NCBI GenBank assembly: GCA_910576845.1
Contig: CAJTJA010000004.1
Span: forward strand, 1-64,000
Direction: 5' to 3'
From: an uncultured Oscillibacter sp.
Lineage (GTDB): Bacteria; Bacillota; Clostridia; Oscillospirales; Oscillospiraceae
DNA: 64,000 nucleotides
A model generated the notes under the pieces. That model ran no database searches, was not told where the DNA came from, and worked only from the letters and a program-made list of their open reading frames with translations. Shown here piece after piece: positions 33,473-43,754 of the stretch; the first letter of the stretch is position 1, and each line of letters begins with the position of its first letter. The position numbers and the translations under genes were made by a program.

Positions 33473-34792
33473 TTGAACTCTGTCACTGACATCTGGGAGA
33501 ATGTTCTGCGGCAGCTCCGGGGAACGCTCTCCGAAACCACCATTGCCACTTGGTTTGACGAACTTACCATCGTGGACATCCGAGGCAGCGTATGCTTCCT
33601 CCACTGTGCCAGCGACTTCAAAAGAGGCTACCTTGAATCTCTGTTTTTAAACAATATCAGGGCTGCCCTCCATGATATCTTTTCCACGGACTTTGAAGTC
33701 AAAATTCTGGATGACGCAGGACTTCTGGAGTTTCGCGGGGATATCTCTCCAAAAAAACAGTCTGACCGTTTTACTTACGCTGAATTTACTTTCGAAACTT
33801 TTGTTGTAGGCCCTTCAAACAAATTAGCCCATGCTGCCTCTATTGCCGTGGCGGAACACCCTGCTCAAAACTATAATCCGCTGCTGATCTACGGCGACTC
33901 CGGCCTTGGCAAAACGCATCTTCTCTATGCCATTGCCAATGTTATCCGTCAAAACGATCCCAAGGCCAAGATTGTTTACATTAAGGGAGACGACTTCATC
34001 AACGAATTCGTTGAACTGATTCGAGCCGGCAGAGGCAGTGAATTCCGTGCAAAGTACAGAGAGGCCGATCTCCTGTTAGTCGACGACGTACAGTTCGTCG
34101 CTGGTAAAGAGCAGGTTCAAAACGAATTTTTCCATACTTTTAACACTCTTTATGAATCCGGGCGCCAGATCGTACTCACCTCCGACCGGCCTCCCTCTGA
34201 AATGACTCTTCTGGATGACCGGCTCCGCACCCGTTTCGAGTGGGGCCTGTTGGCCGACGTAACGCCTCCGGATTTTGAAACCCGGCTTGCCATTGTAAAA
34301 AACAAGGCCGCCCTGCTTGGTATGGACCTCCCTGATAAAATCGCCGTTATGATTGCTCAAAACGTCACTGCCAATGTCCGTCAGCTCGAGGGTACCGTCA
34401 ATAAGGTCTTAGCATACAAAGACCTTCTAGGAAGTGAAACCGACGAACAAACCGTCAGCCGCGCTATGCAGGACATTTTAAAAGGGAGCAATGAGTACAT
34501 TCCTACTCCTGAGGCAATCCTCTCCTATGTCAGCCGTTATTATCAATTAGAAGAATCTGTCGTTCGAGGCCAACAGCGTGTCCGGGATGCAGTGACAGCC
34601 CGCCAGATTGCCATGTATCTTATTCGCAGCATGACGAATCTATCACAAGACAATATTGGACAGCTCTTCGGTAATCGGGACCACTCTACTGTCATTCATT
34701 CTATCCGTCAAGTCGAACAGAAAATGAAAAAAGATCCTGCCTTTGCTGAAATGGTAAAAGAGCTGAAAACCAACATTACATCCCGTCATTGA
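33473..34792 (+). CDS. dnaA: Chromosomal replication initiator protein DnaA
   Basis: This 439-residue protein has domain I at residues 1-85 and a short linker. The AAA+ domain includes YGDSGLGKTHLLYAIAN (Walker A) and LLLVDDVQF (Walker B). The C-terminal DNA-binding domain has LFGNRDHSTVIHSIRQV, the DnaA signature that reads DnaA boxes. It starts with TTG, nine bases after GAGGTG. It opens the bacterial origin at DnaA boxes, and candidate boxes lie directly downstream. Confidence 0.97.
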   Translation: MNSVTDIWENVLRQLRGTLSETTIATWFDELTIVDIRGSVCFLHCASDFKRGYLESLFLNNIRAALHDIFSTDFEVKILDDAGLLEFRGDISPKKQSDRFTYAEFTFETFVVGPSNKLAHAASIAVAEHPAQNYNPLLIYGDSGLGKTHLLYAIANVIRQNDPKAKIVYIKGDDFINEFVELIRAGRGSEFRAKYREADLLLVDDVQFVAGKEQVQNEFFHTFNTLYESGRQIVLTSDRPPSEMTLLDDRLRTRFEWGLLADVTPPDFETRLAIVKNKAALLGMDLPDKIAVMIAQNVTANVRQLEGTVNKVLAYKDLLGSETDEQTVSRAMQDILKGSNEYIPTPEAILSYVSRYYQLEESVVRGQQRVRDAVTARQIAMYLIRSMTNLSQDNIGQLFGNRDHSTVIHSIRQVEQKMKKDPAFAEMVKELKTNITSRH

Positions 34793-35043
34793 AAGCTTTG
34801 TTTTTTCCACAAAATATTGTGAAAAAGGAAAACCTTTCTGTGGAAAAAATCGGGTTCTACAAAATATGTGAACAAATCTTCTTTTTTCTACAACGTTCTG
34901 TGGAACCGCAAATCCTTGAATTTTCTGCCTTTTTCCTTTTTTTCCACAAAACGCTTTCTCTACGACTTCTTTTTCTTAACATATAATTCTTATTTCTATA
35001 AATAATCTCGCCTTTCTCCCGTTTCGGCGTAAGGAGGTTTCCC
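34793..35043. other. Candidate chromosomal origin (oriC) between dnaA and dnaN
   Basis: This is a 250-bp AT-rich, gene-free spacer. DnaA-box-like nonamers TTTTCCACA lie at 34803-34811 (+), 34839-34847 (-) and 34940-34948 (+), and a weaker GGTTCCACA at 34899-34907 (-). They differ from TTATCCACA mainly at position 3. T-rich tracts between and after them could be the unwinding element. Position between dnaA and dnaN is a common oriC site in Firmicutes. GC skew and mapping would be needed to prove it. Confidence 0.7.
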
Positions 35044-36156
35044 ATGAAATTTAACTGCGAAAAAGCCCTGCTTCAAAATGCCATCTCCGTCACAAGCCGC
35101 GCAGTAGCGCAAAAAAGCTCTATTCCTGCATTAGAAGGACTTCTGCTCCACGCGGAAGAAGAGCTGACGGTCTCCGGCTACAATATGCAGACAGGAATCC
35201 GCGCGAAAGTATCGGCATCTGTAGAGACAAAAGGAGATATTGTCTTAAATGCCCGTCTATTTGGGGATATTATAAGGAGAATGCCGGATGATGTTGTAAC
35301 ATTTTCCGTCAGCGATAAAATGCAGGTCCATTTATCCTGTGGAGATGCGGATTTCGAAATACCAGGACTCTCTGCGGCGGATTACCCGGACCTTCCCGAG
35401 GTAGAGGATGAATACGCCGTATCTATCCAAAGAAAAGTCTTGAAAGCTATGATTGAAGAGGTAGCTTTCGCAGTCTCTACAAACGAAAGCCGTCCGGTTC
35501 ATACCGGCGCGCTCTTCGAAATCGGTGAGGGAGGACTTACTATGGCCGCTGTAGATGGTTTTCGTCTGGCGGTGAGAAGAGAACCTTTAGAGAAGCTGGA
35601 AGGCGGCTCATTCTCCTTTGTTGCGCCTGGTTCGGCTTTGAATGAGGTAAAGGGCATTTGTGGAGACGTAGAAGAATTGGCTGAGATTACTCTCGGAAAA
35701 CGGCATATTCTTTTTTCTGTGGGAGATGTGGAATTAATCTGCCGCCGTCTCGAGGGAGAATTTCTTGATTATCGGAATGCGATTCCCCGGAAAAATCCTA
35801 TTTTTGTAACAGTAGATTCCAAGGCTTTGATGGAGAGCATTGATCGCGTCTCCGTAGTGATTTCAGATAAATTAAAAAGTCCTGTACGCTGTCGTTTTGA
35901 GGATGGAAAAGTGTTTCTTTCTGCTAAAACCGGAAATGGCGAAGCAAAGGATGTCTGCTGTTTGGAAGGTGATGGCGGAGGACTTGAGATCGGATTCAAT
36001 AACCGTTATTTGATGGAAGCTCTTCGATATGCTCCGGCGGATGTTGTGCGAATCGAATTAAATACCGGAGTATCGCCGGCCATTATTGTTCCGGCGGATG
36101 AGGGAGAACACTTTTTGTATATGGTACTGCCGGTGCGTCTGAAAAATGCGGAATGA
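35044..36156 (+). CDS. dnaN: DNA polymerase III beta subunit (sliding clamp)
   Basis: This 370-residue protein of typical three-domain clamp length begins MKFNCEKALLQNAISVTSRA. TGALFEIGEGGLTMAAVDGFRLAVR marks the second domain, and the C-terminal YMVLPVRL is the conserved end that forms the partner-binding pocket. It dimerises into a ring that tethers polymerase to DNA. AAGGAGG seven bases before the ATG is a near-perfect ribosome site. It is the first gene after the origin and leads yaaA-recF. Confidence 0.97.
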   Translation: MKFNCEKALLQNAISVTSRAVAQKSSIPALEGLLLHAEEELTVSGYNMQTGIRAKVSASVETKGDIVLNARLFGDIIRRMPDDVVTFSVSDKMQVHLSCGDADFEIPGLSAADYPDLPEVEDEYAVSIQRKVLKAMIEEVAFAVSTNESRPVHTGALFEIGEGGLTMAAVDGFRLAVRREPLEKLEGGSFSFVAPGSALNEVKGICGDVEELAEITLGKRHILFSVGDVELICRRLEGEFLDYRNAIPRKNPIFVTVDSKALMESIDRVSVVISDKLKSPVRCRFEDGKVFLSAKTGNGEAKDVCCLEGDGGGLEIGFNNRYLMEALRYAPADVVRIELNTGVSPAIIVPADEGEHFLYMVLPVRLKNAE

Positions 36157-36171
36157 GGCAGGTTTAAAATA

Positions 36172-36393
36172 ATGAAGAAAGTTGAAGTTATCATTACAAC
36201 AGAATTTATTAAACTTCAAGACCTGATGAAATTTGCAGGATTAGTGGAAACCGGCGGTGAAGCGAAGGAACGAATCCAGGCAGGTGAAGCGAGTGTCAAC
36301 GGAGAAGTATGCCTTCAGCGGGGGAAAAAGCTGCGCCCTGGAGACACTGTAACTTTTTCTGGAAAAGAGTATGTTGTAAGATATGCGGATTGA
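36172..36393 (+). CDS. yaaA: S4-domain RNA-binding protein YaaA
   Basis: This 73-residue S4 domain protein contains LQDLMKFAGLVETGGEAKE and QAGEASVNGEVCLQRGKKL, the S4 fold's RNA-contact helices. The family always sits between dnaN and recF in Firmicutes. Its role is probably ribosome or RNA-linked. The 3' end overlaps recF by 11 bases, showing coupling. Confidence 0.9.
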   Translation: MKKVEVIITTEFIKLQDLMKFAGLVETGGEAKERIQAGEASVNGEVCLQRGKKLRPGDTVTFSGKEYVVRYAD

Positions 36394-37486
36394 ACGCCTG
36401 GAACTGGAGAGGTTTCGAAATTATAAGTGCCAGGCGGAAAATTTTGATTCTCAGTGCAATGTAATCTATGGAGAAAATGCGCAGGGGAAGACAAATCTGT
36501 TGGAAGCCATTTTTTATCTCTCCTGTGGAAAATCTCCCAGGGCAAAGACAGATCGAGAAATGATTGAATTTTGCTCTTCATCCGCCCGGCTGTTGGCGAA
36601 GGTAATATCCAGAGGACGGGAATTTCAAGTTCAAGCCGATATTTTTTCAGGGAGAAGAAGAAAATTTACAGTGAATCAGGTTCCTGTTAAAACGGCTGCT
36701 GCTTTGGGCGATATTTATCATACTGTGCTTTTTCAGCCGGAAGACCTCCATTTGATCCGTGAAGGGGCTGCCGCCCGGCGGCGTTTTATGGATATGGCTC
36801 TCTGCCGGCTCCGGCCAAGATATGCCTCTGCATTGGCGGGATATGAGAGGGCCAGGGAACAAAAAACCCGTATTCTTCGGGATTATAATGAGAGGCCTGA
36901 TCTGCTGGCGGCACTTCCTGAGTTTAATGAACAGATGATTTATCTTGGAGCATTGGTAATTCAATACCGCTGCCAGTTTTCTCTTCGGCTGGGGGAATAT
37001 GCCAGTCTTCACCATAGAGAGTGTTCCGGTGGGAAAGAAACTCTTGAAGTTCAGTATAAAACGGTTTCTACGGTAGAAAACCCCGGAGCGGACATTGGTA
37101 TTTTGACGGATCAGCTTCAGCGGCATATGGAAAATCATAAAGAGGCAGAACTGGCTTCCCGGCTGTGTCTCTCCGGACCTCATAAGGATGATATTCTTGT
37201 CAAAATTGATGGGCGGGAGGCAAAAACCTATTCTTCTCAGGGTCAGACAAGAACGGCGGCCTTGGCTTTAAAGCTGGCAGAGCGGGAAATTTATCGAAAC
37301 GCGGCTGGAGAGTATCCAATTTTATTGCTGGATGATGTTCTTTCTGAGTTGGACCCCAGACGGCAGGAGTTTGTTTTAAACCGCATTGCGGGAGGACAGG
37401 TTTTTATTACCTGCTGTGAGGAGGATCGTCTGCCAGATCTTTTGGGAGGCAAGGTGTTTCACGTGGAACAGGGGAAAATTGTATGA
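36383..37486 (+). CDS. recF: DNA replication and repair protein RecF
   Basis: This 367-residue SMC-like ATPase has Walker A in YGENAQGKTNLLEAIFYLS near residue 33, the signature YSSQGQTRTAALALKLAE, and Walker B in ILLLDDVLSELD near residue 320. Only a short coiled region separates the two ATPase halves, as expected for RecF. It loads RecA at single-strand gaps with RecO and RecR. It is translationally coupled to yaaA. Confidence 0.95.
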   Translation: MRIERLELERFRNYKCQAENFDSQCNVIYGENAQGKTNLLEAIFYLSCGKSPRAKTDREMIEFCSSSARLLAKVISRGREFQVQADIFSGRRRKFTVNQVPVKTAAALGDIYHTVLFQPEDLHLIREGAAARRRFMDMALCRLRPRYASALAGYERAREQKTRILRDYNERPDLLAALPEFNEQMIYLGALVIQYRCQFSLRLGEYASLHHRECSGGKETLEVQYKTVSTVENPGADIGILTDQLQRHMENHKEAELASRLCLSGPHKDDILVKIDGREAKTYSSQGQTRTAALALKLAEREIYRNAAGEYPILLLDDVLSELDPRRQEFVLNRIAGGQVFITCCEEDRLPDLLGGKVFHVEQGKIV

Positions 37487-37561
37487 AAGGTTGGAAAAAA
37501 TTAAAAATCTCATTAGTTGTCCATCTGGCGTTTTCATCTGTTGGATTATTGGAGGAAATTT

Positions 37562-37825
37562 ATGTATCTGCATCTGGGACAAAATGAGATAGTTCCACTC
37601 AGTCGAATTATTGGTATTTTTGATCTTGATAAGTGCAGCTATGAGAAAAGAACAAGGGATTATTTAGCTGCTGCCGAAAAAGAAGGCATAGTACTGGACG
37701 TTTCTGGGGATATTCCCAGATCTTTTGTAGTTTGTGATCATCCTTATCATGATCAGATCGTCTATTTGTCACAGTTGAATCCTTCAACATTGGCCGGCCG
37801 CGCGGAGAAAAACAGATTTGAGTAA
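37562..37825 (+). CDS. remB: Extracellular matrix regulatory protein RemB-like
   Basis: This 87-residue protein begins MYLHLGQNEIVPLSRIIGIFDLD, the RemB (YaaB, DUF370-type) signature, followed by a variable half with SFVVCDHPYHDQIVYLSQL. The family sits between recF and gyrB in Bacillus and in clostridia and affects matrix gene expression in B. subtilis. GGAGG lies seven bases before ATG 37562; the longer frame from 37517 is not used. Confidence 0.88.
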   Translation: MYLHLGQNEIVPLSRIIGIFDLDKCSYEKRTRDYLAAAEKEGIVLDVSGDIPRSFVVCDHPYHDQIVYLSQLNPSTLAGRAEKNRFE

Positions 37826-37839
37826 AAGAGGAGGTTTTT

Positions 37840-38250
37840 ATGGATTCTATTGAATATCTGTGGAAGGACCGAAAACGCCGCTTAGGTCTTCCTCTTTCAT
37901 TTACCCGTTACAGCCTCAGTGAGGACCGGCTTTTTTGCGAAGTGGGTCTTTTCAATTTAAAGGCTGACGAGGTGCTTCTTTACCGGGTTCGGGATTTAGA
38001 ACTGACAATGACTCTGGGACAGCGTATCTTTGGGGTGGGAACGGTATGTGTTCATTCCTCAGACAAGAGCATTCCCCATCTGGATTTGAAAAATATCAAA
38101 CGGCCCAGAGAAGTTAAGGAGCTGATTCACCAGCATGTAGAGGCCGCTAAGGATAAACGGCGGATGCGGACCACGGAACTGATGGGTACCGGACGGGAAG
38201 CTGGTGATCTCTGTGATATGGAAGATGTGGATGATGAAGACATTGAATAA
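37840..38250 (+). CDS. PH-domain (bPH-type) protein
   Basis: This 136-residue protein resembles bacterial PH-like domains. RYSLSEDRLFCEVGLFNLKADEVLLYRV is the typical strand pattern, and TLGQRIFGVGTVCV and LDLKNIKRPREVKELIHQHV complete the barrel and C-terminal helix. The last 25 residues are acidic. No membrane segment is present, unlike YdbT proteins. It is 14 bases after remB, so it is likely in the same unit. The function is unknown. Confidence 0.75.
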   Translation: MDSIEYLWKDRKRRLGLPLSFTRYSLSEDRLFCEVGLFNLKADEVLLYRVRDLELTMTLGQRIFGVGTVCVHSSDKSIPHLDLKNIKRPREVKELIHQHVEAAKDKRRMRTTELMGTGREAGDLCDMEDVDDEDIE

Positions 38251-38512
38251 AAAAGTTTCCCCGTATGGTTGTCTGTCCGGCTTCTATATGTCAGAAAATT
38301 GGTGGTCCATTTTTTGCTGATGTTTTGATTGGTTGGATTGTCCCCCTTGTGCGGATAAAAATCCATTTCCGGAGTGAAAGGGAAAAGAACAGCGGGAAAA
38401 AGGGCGGTAACATCTATTTTAACAGCTTTTATGATAGATTTATTCGGCGGTTCCTCTTTGATTTTTACTGTATCCTATTTTTTGCGGTGAACTCCAGATA
38501 CTGTGCCTTGCG

Positions 38513-38785
38513 TTGGTTTTTCTTTTTCTTGGCGCAGCGGTGCAGGTTTTCTTGCTTTGTAAAACGAAGAGAGCCCGTTTGTTTCCTGTTTTGTGTCTTG
38601 CTGCGGAAATAATTTTGGAAGCGTTGTGTCAATTAGACAGGTTGAATATCCTCCATATTATAAATGGACATGACTTTTTTAATTACATTTTTTTCAGTGT
38701 TGCGATATTTTATATCCTGCTGGGCGTGCTTTTAGGATGTCTTATTTGTCCGGTCTTCGACAATTCCACATTTCTAAGAGAGTAA
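38513..38785 (+). CDS. Small hypothetical membrane protein, possibly frameshifted
   Basis: This frame of about 90 residues has three hydrophobic stretches (VFLFLGAAVQVFLL, FPVLCLAAEIILEAL and FSVAIFYILLGVLLGCLI). There is no clear ribosome site at the TTG start. In another frame an ATG at 38431 opens MIDLFGGSSLIFTVSYF and meets a stop just after the T-run near 38478; deleting one T would join both into a four-helix protein of about 115 residues. It may be a broken or phase-variable gene. I recognise no family. Confidence 0.35.
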   Translation: MVFLFLGAAVQVFLLCKTKRARLFPVLCLAAEIILEALCQLDRLNILHIINGHDFFNYIFFSVAIFYILLGVLLGCLICPVFDNSTFLRE

Positions 38786-39070
38786 CTCAGAAACCTTGAT
38801 GGGACATCCTATGCTTCCCATTGTTAGAATATTCCAAAAGTTGTAAACCAAATACAGAGCGGGTAAAGGTGCGCCGGATGTTGTCGGAAGAAATTTCGTC
38901 TGCTCACTTTCCGCCGCGTGGCGGTGAGAATTCGGCTATGCTCCATTCTTTCCTGCACTCCCGGAGAAAGTTGCTGCGCTGGGTTTTAAAGGGTGTGCCG
39001 GTAAGCTGCCAGGGGAAAATGATCTTCCGGCTCGGCTTTTTTCGCTCTGAAAGTGCAAAGGAGAAAATAT
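38786..39070. other. Spacer before gyrB
   Basis: I see no supported gene between the small membrane ORF and gyrB. The stretch becomes GC-richer towards gyrB. AAAGGAG at 39057-39063 is the gyrB ribosome site. No clear promoter or hairpin was identified. The 38251-38430 part after the PH gene is likewise without a supported feature. Confidence 0.4.
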
Positions 39071-41020
39071 ATGGCGGAAAATGAAATTCTGAATTCCACC
39101 GCTGTGGATGCGGGCAACGAATACGACGCTTCGGAAATACAGGTTCTGGAGGGTTTGGAGGCCGTGCGGAAGCGTCCTGGAATGTATATCGGTTCTACTT
39201 CTTCATCTGGTCTTCACCATCTGGTTTATGAAATTGTAGATAATGCCATTGATGAGGCTCTGGCGGGATACTGTACGGAAATCTTGATTCAGATCAACGA
39301 GGGAGATACTATCACCGTGGTAGACAACGGCCGGGGTATTCCGGTAGATATTCAGGCGCAGACTGGAAAGCCTGCCTTGGAAGTGGTGTATACCATCCTT
39401 CATGCCGGAGGAAAATTCGGAGGAGGAGGATACAAGGTTTCCGGAGGCCTTCATGGTGTGGGTGCGTCTGTGGTCAACGCGCTTTCTGAATGGCTGACGG
39501 TTCAGGTTCATAAAAACGGCGAGATTTACGAAATGCGTTTTTCCCGGGGCCAGATTACTCAAGAGATGACTGTGGTGGGGAAGACGGATCATACAGGCAC
39601 CACTGTCACCTTTAAACCGGATCCTGAGATGTTTGAAGATACGGTTTATAACTATGAAACGCTTCATACCAGAATGAGAGAGGAGGCGTTTTTGAATGCG
39701 GGGCTTCGGATTAATACGGTGGATAAGCGGCCGGGAAAAGAACGGCAGGATTCCATGTGTTATGAGGGCGGCATTCGGGAATTTGTCACATGGCTGAATA
39801 AGAGCAAAGATTCGCTTCATAACAATGTGATTTATATGTCCGGTCAGAAAGACGACTCGGTTGCGGAGGTAGCGCTTCAATATAACGATGGTTATAACGA
39901 AACGATTTTATCGTTTGCCAATAATGTCCATACTCCCGAGGGCGGTATGCATGAGGAGGGTTTTAAGCGGGCTCTGACGACTGTGCTGAACAACTATGGG
40001 AAAAAAATTAGAATGCTGAAGGATGATGAAAAGGTCTCCGGCGAAGACTGCCGGGAAGGACTGACATGCGTCATCTCTGTAAAGCTTACCGACGCCCAGT
40101 TTGAGGGCCAGACAAAAGCCAAGCTTGGAAATTCGGAGATTCGGACATTGGTGAATAACATTGTGTCCGATAAGCTTGACATTTTTTTAGAAGAAAATCC
40201 TCAGGTGGGACGGATGATCCTGGATAAGGCCCTTACCGCCAGCCGGGCAAGGGAGGCTGCCAAGAAAGCCAGGGAATCAATCCGCCGCAAGACTGCGCTG
40301 GGCGGCGCGGCCATGCCTGATAAGCTTCGGGACTGCAATGAAAACAATCCTGAACTGACGGAAATTTATATTGTTGAGGGCGACTCCGCCGGCGGTTCCG
40401 CTACCCAGGGACGGGATTCCCGTTTTCAGGCAATCCTGCCTTTATGGGGGAAGATGCTGAATGTAGAAAAGGCCCGGGCGGACAAGGTTTACGGAAATGA
40501 CAAGCTTCAGCCCGTTATCACGGCTTTGGGCGCGGGCATTGGCGATGAGTTTGACGCAAACCGTCTTCGTTATCACAAAGTTATTATTATGGCGGATGCC
40601 GATGTTGACGGAAGCCATATCCGCACGTTGCTTCTGACATTCTTCTTCCGCTTCATGCGGCCTCTCATTGAGCAGGGCTATGTTTATTCCGCTGTGCCGC
40701 CTCTTTTCAAACTGACCCGCGGAAAAACGACAAGAGTGGCCTATGATGACGTTGAGAGGGAAAGAATTGCTGCTGAAATGCGTGGAGACAATCCGAACGC
40801 AAAGATTGAAATCAGCCGTTTTAAAGGCCTTGGCGAGATGAACCCCCACGAACTGTGGGAGACCACTATGGACCCCGCCACCCGAACCCTCCGCCGTATT
40901 ACCTTAGATGACGCAGTGAAGGCTGACGAGACGTTTACAATTCTCATGGGTGAAAAAGTGGAACCCCGGAAGGAGTTTATTGAGAAAAACGCCCAATATG
41001 TGGTAAATTTGGACTATTGA
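39071..41020 (+). CDS. gyrB: DNA gyrase subunit B
   Basis: This 649-residue type IIA topoisomerase ATPase subunit has an N-terminal GHKL ATPase domain with [31 protein letters not shown] and [16 protein letters not shown]. The Toprim domain has [17 protein letters not shown] and [16 protein letters not shown]. The C-terminal tail has [20 protein letters not shown]. With GyrA it introduces negative supercoils. ATG 39071 is set by AAAGGAG seven bases upstream. A short ORF separates it from gyrA. Confidence 0.96.
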   Translation: MAENEILNSTAVDAGNEYDASEIQVLEGLEAVRKRPGMYIGSTSSSGLHHLVYEIVDNAIDEALAGYCTEILIQINEGDTITVVDNGRGIPVDIQAQTGKPALEVVYTILHAGGKFGGGGYKVSGGLHGVGASVVNALSEWLTVQVHKNGEIYEMRFSRGQITQEMTVVGKTDHTGTTVTFKPDPEMFEDTVYNYETLHTRMREEAFLNAGLRINTVDKRPGKERQDSMCYEGGIREFVTWLNKSKDSLHNNVIYMSGQKDDSVAEVALQYNDGYNETILSFANNVHTPEGGMHEEGFKRALTTVLNNYGKKIRMLKDDEKVSGEDCREGLTCVISVKLTDAQFEGQTKAKLGNSEIRTLVNNIVSDKLDIFLEENPQVGRMILDKALTASRAREAAKKARESIRRKTALGGAAMPDKLRDCNENNPELTEIYIVEGDSAGGSATQGRDSRFQAILPLWGKMLNVEKARADKVYGNDKLQPVITALGAGIGDEFDANRLRYHKVIIMADADVDGSHIRTLLLTFFFRFMRPLIEQGYVYSAVPPLFKLTRGKTTRVAYDDVERERIAAEMRGDNPNAKIEISRFKGLGEMNPHELWETTMDPATRTLRRITLDDAVKADETFTILMGEKVEPRKEFIEKNAQYVVNLDY

Positions 41021-41103
41021 GGCGGCAGCTGTGCAAGAAATTGGAAACGCGTTCCTGACCCTGCTGCTTACGGATTGCGGCATTTGAAAAGGAGTAAGAC
41101 ACA

Positions 41104-41229
41104 GTGGTTAAGGAGCTGAATATCCTCCGGACGAAGCTCCAGGAGCTGCGGGACAATCCCGGTGCGGCAGAGGAAAGCGAGGGCGGATTGGACAGTGTCC
41201 GACTGAGATACGAAGCGCGTGAAACTTGA
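41104..41229 (+). CDS. Small hypothetical protein between gyrB and gyrA
   Basis: This 41-codon frame starts with GTG, nine bases after AAAGGAG, and ends 26 bases before gyrA. It encodes an amphipathic, charged peptide (VKELNILRTKLQELRDNPGA then EESEGGLDSVRLRYEARET) with a likely N-terminal helix. Ribosome site, spacing and co-directionality support translation; no homologue is known to me. It could also act only as a coupling leader for gyrA. Confidence 0.5.
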   Translation: MVKELNILRTKLQELRDNPGAAEESEGGLDSVRLRYEARET

Positions 41230-41255
41230 TTTAACGAAAGGCTGGGAAACAGCAG

Positions 41256-43748
41256 ATGAGTAAGAAACCCCAATACGACCCCGAGGAAATCCGATTTCCG
41301 GACCAGAGAATCGTGGAATCCCCGTTGGTTCCAGAGATGGAGAAATCTTATATCGACTATGCTATGAGCGTCATAGTGGGCCGGGCCCTACCGGACGTTC
41401 GGGATGGCCTGAAGCCGGTTCACCGCCGTATCCTCTACGCTATGTATGAGGATAACCTGACCTATGATCACGCTTTCCGCAAGTGCGCTACTGCTGTGGG
41501 CGATGTACTGGGCCGTTATCACCCTCATGGAGACGCCAGCGTTTACGACGCTCTTGTTAGATTGGCCCAGGATTTCTCCATGCGGTATATGCTGGTGGAC
41601 GGCCATGGAAACTTCGGTTCTGTAGATGGTGATCCTCCGGCGGCTTACCGTTATACAGAAGCCCGTTTGGCACGGATTTCCGATGAAATGCTTCGGGAAA
41701 TTGAGAAAGACACGGTGGATTGGGACCCGAACTTTGATGAAACCCGCAGAGAACCGAAGGTCCTTCCCTCTCGTTTTCCGAATCTCCTTGTGAATGGTTC
41801 TTCCGGAATTGCTGTGGGCATGGCAACCAACATTCCGCCTCACAACCTTCGGGAGGTTATCGGGGCTGTCGTCTGTGTGCTGGATGATCCCAACACTACT
41901 TTAACGGATTTGATGCAGCATATGGAGGGACCGGATTTTCCGACAAAAGGTATTATTATGGGCCGGTCTGGTATTCGGGCGGCTTACTCTACCGGTCGGG
42001 GCCGTGTGACGATTCGAGCGCGGCATGAGTTCGAGGAGTTTGGAAAAGACCGGACCCGGATCATTATCACAGAGATCCCCTATCAGGTCAACAAGCGTAT
42101 GCTCATTAAGAATATGGCGGATCAGGTGGAGGATAAACGACTGGAGGGTATCAGCAACATTCAGGACGAGTCCGACCGGAACGGTATGCGCATTGTTATT
42201 GAATTGAAGCGGGACGCCAATCCGCAGGTGGTATTGAACCGTCTTTTTGCGCAGACTCAGTTACAAACGACATTTGCCATTAATATGCTGGCATTGGTTG
42301 AAGTAAATGGAAAGCTTCAGCCCAAGATTCTTTCTCTGCGGCATATTTTGGATGAGTACATTGCCCATCAGGAATCCGTCATTGTCCGCCGGACCCGGTA
42401 TGATCTGAGAAAGGCTCAGGAACGTGCGCATTTGCTGGAAGGCCTGCTGATTGCGCAGGATAATATTGACGAGGTTGTTAAAATCATTCGTACCAGCTAT
42501 GATAACGCCAGGGAAAATCTGATGTCCCGATTTGGCTTGGACGATGTACAGGCTCAGGCCATTTGTGATATGCGGCTCATTGCTCTTCAGGGTCTGAATC
42601 GGGAAAAGCTGGAGAATGAATATAAAGAGCTGGAGGAACGTATTGCTTACTTTCAGAAAATTCTTGCGGATGAGAATCTGGTCCGTCAAATTTTGAAGGA
42701 AGAACTCACCGCAATTAGCGGCAAATATGGTGACGAACGAATGACAGAAATCCAGGATGTGGAAGATGAAATTGATATTGAAGACCTGATTGAGGAAGAG
42801 CAGTGCGTCTTTACGCTGACGCAGGCGGGTTATATCAAACGGACTCCTGTCAGTGAATACGCTGCGCAGTCCAAGGGCGGCATGGGAAAGAAGGGTATTA
42901 CAACTCGGGAGGAGGATGCGGTGGCGGATGTGTTTACTGCGTCCACTCATGATTATATTTTCTTTTTTACCGATACCGGAAAAGTTTACCGAAAGAAGGG
43001 ATATCAAATTCCTGTTTCCGGTAAGACGGCGAAGGGAACAAATATTATAAATATTCTTCAAGTTGAGATGGGAGAAAAAGTCCAGACAATGATTCACACC
43101 CGTTCTGTTGAAGATGAAGGAAAATATCTCTTTATGGTAACGCGGAACGGTACGGTAAAGCGGCTGCCTGCCAACAGCTTGAAAAATCTTCGGAACAACG
43201 GAATTCGAGCCCTGACGCTGGAAGAGGGCGATAAGCTGATTTCCGTTCGGGAAACTGATGGCAACAAAAATATTCTCATTGCGACTCATGACGGTCAAGC
43301 GATCTGCTTTGACGAGAATGAGATTCGGCCGACGGGACGCACTTCTATGGGTGTTCGGGGAATCAGGCTCCGGGAAGGAGATTATGTAGTGGGTGCGGCC
43401 AGAGCGATTCCTGGAAAGACGGTGTTGTCCATTACGGAAAAGGGCTATGGCAAGCGGACTCCGGTGGAGGAATATCGAGTAATCGGCCGTGGAAACCTCG
43501 GCATTAAAAATTATATGCTGACGGAAAAGACAGGGGGCATTGTAAGCGTAAAAGTGGTAGACGGCTCAGAAGATCTGCTGCTGGTTACGCAGGCCGGTAT
43601 TCTGATTCGCACTCCTGTTGACGCGATCAAACAGTGCGGACGGGCGACACAGGGTGTGATTGTCATGCGCTTTAAAGAAGAGGGAGATCAGGTAATATCC
43701 ATGGCATTGGCGGATCGGGAAGAACAAGAAGCCGAAGAAAGTTTATAA
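41256..43748 (+). CDS. gyrA: DNA gyrase subunit A
   Basis: This 830-residue protein has the quinolone-determining region [20 protein letters not shown], where the position matching E. coli Ser83 is Ala and Asp87 is kept. The catalytic Tyr lies in [14 protein letters not shown] near residue 130. The C-terminal six-bladed DNA-wrapping domain follows. The GyrA-box reads QSKGGMG in place of QRRGGKG. It cuts and reseals DNA as the partner of GyrB. A terminator follows before rnhA. Confidence 0.96.
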   Translation: MSKKPQYDPEEIRFPDQRIVESPLVPEMEKSYIDYAMSVIVGRALPDVRDGLKPVHRRILYAMYEDNLTYDHAFRKCATAVGDVLGRYHPHGDASVYDALVRLAQDFSMRYMLVDGHGNFGSVDGDPPAAYRYTEARLARISDEMLREIEKDTVDWDPNFDETRREPKVLPSRFPNLLVNGSSGIAVGMATNIPPHNLREVIGAVVCVLDDPNTTLTDLMQHMEGPDFPTKGIIMGRSGIRAAYSTGRGRVTIRARHEFEEFGKDRTRIIITEIPYQVNKRMLIKNMADQVEDKRLEGISNIQDESDRNGMRIVIELKRDANPQVVLNRLFAQTQLQTTFAINMLALVEVNGKLQPKILSLRHILDEYIAHQESVIVRRTRYDLRKAQERAHLLEGLLIAQDNIDEVVKIIRTSYDNARENLMSRFGLDDVQAQAICDMRLIALQGLNREKLENEYKELEERIAYFQKILADENLVRQILKEELTAISGKYGDERMTEIQDVEDEIDIEDLIEEEQCVFTLTQAGYIKRTPVSEYAAQSKGGMGKKGITTREEDAVADVFTASTHDYIFFFTDTGKVYRKKGYQIPVSGKTAKGTNIINILQVEMGEKVQTMIHTRSVEDEGKYLFMVTRNGTVKRLPANSLKNLRNNGIRALTLEEGDKLISVRETDGNKNILIATHDGQAICFDENEIRPTGRTSMGVRGIRLREGDYVVGAARAIPGKTVLSITEKGYGKRTPVEEYRVIGRGNLGIKNYMLTEKTGGIVSVKVVDGSEDLLLVTQAGILIRTPVDAIKQCGRATQGVIVMRFKEEGDQVISMALADREEQEAEESL

Positions 43749-43754
43749 GAGAAA

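Noticed and set aside
42261..43298. 345-residue minus-strand frame in gyrA
   Set aside because: Antisense of conserved gyrA; no start site or context.
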